From: Bacteroidota bacterium
GTDB lineage: Bacteria; Bacteroidota; Bacteroidia; Chitinophagales; Chitinophagaceae
Length of the DNA: 7,180 nucleotides
Direction: 5' to 3'
Assembly: GCA_947461015.1 (NCBI GenBank)
Contig: CANHIR010000095.1
Location: forward strand, 1-7,180
The notes beneath the pieces are model-generated. The model was given only the letters and a program-made list of their open reading frames with translations, was not told the origin of the DNA and made no database searches. Each line of letters opens with the position of its first letter. Positions within the stretch are counted from its first letter, which is position 1. The translations under genes and the position numbers were made by a program. Below, in pieces: positions 6,445 to 7,180 of the stretch.

Positions 6445-6467
6445 TTTCAATATAAAATTGTGTAATT

Positions 6468-6504
6468 AAAAGGGCCTCAAACATTTTACTGTTCAAGGCC
6501 TTTT
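6468..6504. terminator. Bidirectional terminator between convergent ubiX and clpC
   Basis: AAAAGGGCCT (6468-6477) pairs with AGGCCTTTT (6496-6504), nine pairs with one bulged G. Extra AACA/TGTT pairing in the loop (6479-6482 and 6490-6493) may extend the fold. On the plus strand the stem runs into TTTTATTATTT, and on the minus strand into CCCTTTTAATT, so it can stop both genes. It begins 24 bases after the ubiX stop and ends 27 bases from the clpC stop. Confidence 0.75.
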
Positions 6505-6531
6505 ATTATTTCCGATTGTATGTAAGCTAAA

Positions 6532-7180
6532 TTATTCTGCTTTAGGTTCTTTTGGCACTTTCGGTTCCTTAGGCTCTTTAACTACTTTATCCGCTTTTTC
6601 CTTTTTTTGCAAAGTAAAAGTTAAACCTGTTTTGTCTGCATTTAAGTCACCTAATAAAATATCTCCTTGTTTTACACTTGCATTTAATATTTCCTCTGCC
6701 AATGGATCTTCAATGTACTTTTGAATGGCTCTATGTAAAGGTCTTGCTCCAAATTGTACATCATATCCTTTGTCTGCAATAAATTCTTTTGCCGCTTCAC
6801 TTAAAAGCAAGTTCAACCCTAAGTTCACTAATCGGCCTAACACATTTTTCATAATAATATCTATGATTAAATAGATATTCTCTTTGGTTAAGGAGTTAAA
6901 CACCACCACATCGTCAATTCTATTTAAGAACTCTGGAGAGAATGTACGCTTTAGCGCTTTTTCAATAACGGAACGATTATTTTCTTCCGTTTGTTGAACA
7001 CGGGTAGCTGTTGCAAAACCAACACCATCACCAAACTCTTTTAATTGACGTGCGCCAATATTAGAAGTCATAATAATCATGGTATTTTTGAAATCTACTT
7101 TTCTACCTAAACCATCCGTTAAAATACCATCGTCTAATACTTGTAATAAAATATTATAAATATCTGGATGCGCTTTTTCA
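6532..7180 (-). CDS. clpC: ClpC-type AAA+ protease ATPase, C-terminal part (5' end beyond window)
   Basis: This is the unfoldase subunit that feeds substrates to ClpP in the cytoplasm. Only the last 215 codons are present; the frame is open through the right edge, and the gene's true start is outside. The fragment begins just after the Walker B region of the second ATPase domain with EKAHPDIYNILLQVLDDG. It then shows LTDGLGRKVDFKNT, the sensor-1 region IIMTSN, FLNRID with the arginine finger, and GARPLHRAI with the sensor-2 arginine. The C-terminal small domain follows (YIEDPLAEEIL...GD). A VGF tripeptide (codons 7023-7015) sits where ClpC proteins carry their ClpP-binding loop. This favours ClpC over the disaggregase ClpB, which lacks the loop. 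The end is a low-complexity Lys/Pro/Glu tail with EPKEPK, VPKEPK and KAE, longer than the tail of Bacillus ClpC. The ATG at 7080 is internal and not a start. Confidence 0.93.
   Translation of the reverse strand, partial: EKAHPDIYNILLQVLDDGILTDGLGRKVDFKNTMIIMTSNIGARQLKEFGDGVGFATATRVQQTEENNRSVIEKALKRTFSPEFLNRIDDVVVFNSLTKENIYLIIDIIMKNVLGRLVNLGLNLLLSEAAKEFIADKGYDVQFGARPLHRAIQKYIEDPLAEEILNASVKQGDILLGDLNADKTGLTFTLQKKEKADKVVKEPKEPKVPKEPKAE

Noticed and set aside
6314..6496. 60-codon minus-strand frame overlapping the ubiX end and the terminator
   Set aside because: It runs through the terminator hairpin and lies antisense to conserved UbiX motifs.

Overview
The window looks like ordinary chromosomal sequence from a free-living member of the Bacteroidota, probably close to the Chitinophagaceae. 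The taxon is inferred, not proven. The DNA is A+T-rich. None of the five visible gene starts has a Shine-Dalgarno sequence. Several upstream regions carry the phylum's -7 element (TAnnTTTG or one mismatch). The gene types also fit: an Nramp transporter fused to a Usp domain, a eukaryote-like NADP-isocitrate dehydrogenase, a short alpha-glucan phosphorylase homologue and a ClpC with a Lys/Pro tail.

Layout. Bases 1-917 (minus) hold the first three quarters of NADP-isocitrate dehydrogenase, cut by the left edge. Bases 997-2886 (minus) encode a manganese/iron transporter (MntH type) with a C-terminal universal-stress domain. Diverging from it, 2956-3903 (plus) encodes a lipoprotein of unknown function. 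The short gap between these two holds a 22-bp inverted repeat placed like an operator. Bases 4012-5670 (plus) encode a family-35 glycosyltransferase (alpha-glucan phosphorylase homologue). Bases 5671-5883 contain an 82-bp sequence repeated in tandem and rich in hairpins. Bases 5884-6444 (plus) encode the flavin prenyltransferase UbiX. A bidirectional terminator separates it from the convergent 3' end of clpC (6532-7180, minus), which is cut by the right edge.

The genes do not form one pathway. They are housekeeping functions (TCA cycle, metal uptake, glucan metabolism, prenyl-FMN cofactor synthesis, protein quality control), mostly as separate transcription units. The mntH/lipoprotein pair is the only place where shared regulation is suggested.

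Three points deserve a second look. (1) In the phosphorylase homologue, the position of the pyridoxal-phosphate lysine is Thr451, although the surrounding motif and the phosphate-site motif are kept. The protein may therefore not be a PLP phosphorylase. (2) The tandem hairpin repeat lies downstream of that gene. (3) The putative operator lies between the metal transporter and the unknown lipoprotein. I see no mobile element, CRISPR array, phage gene or RNA gene, and no clearly new multi-gene system.
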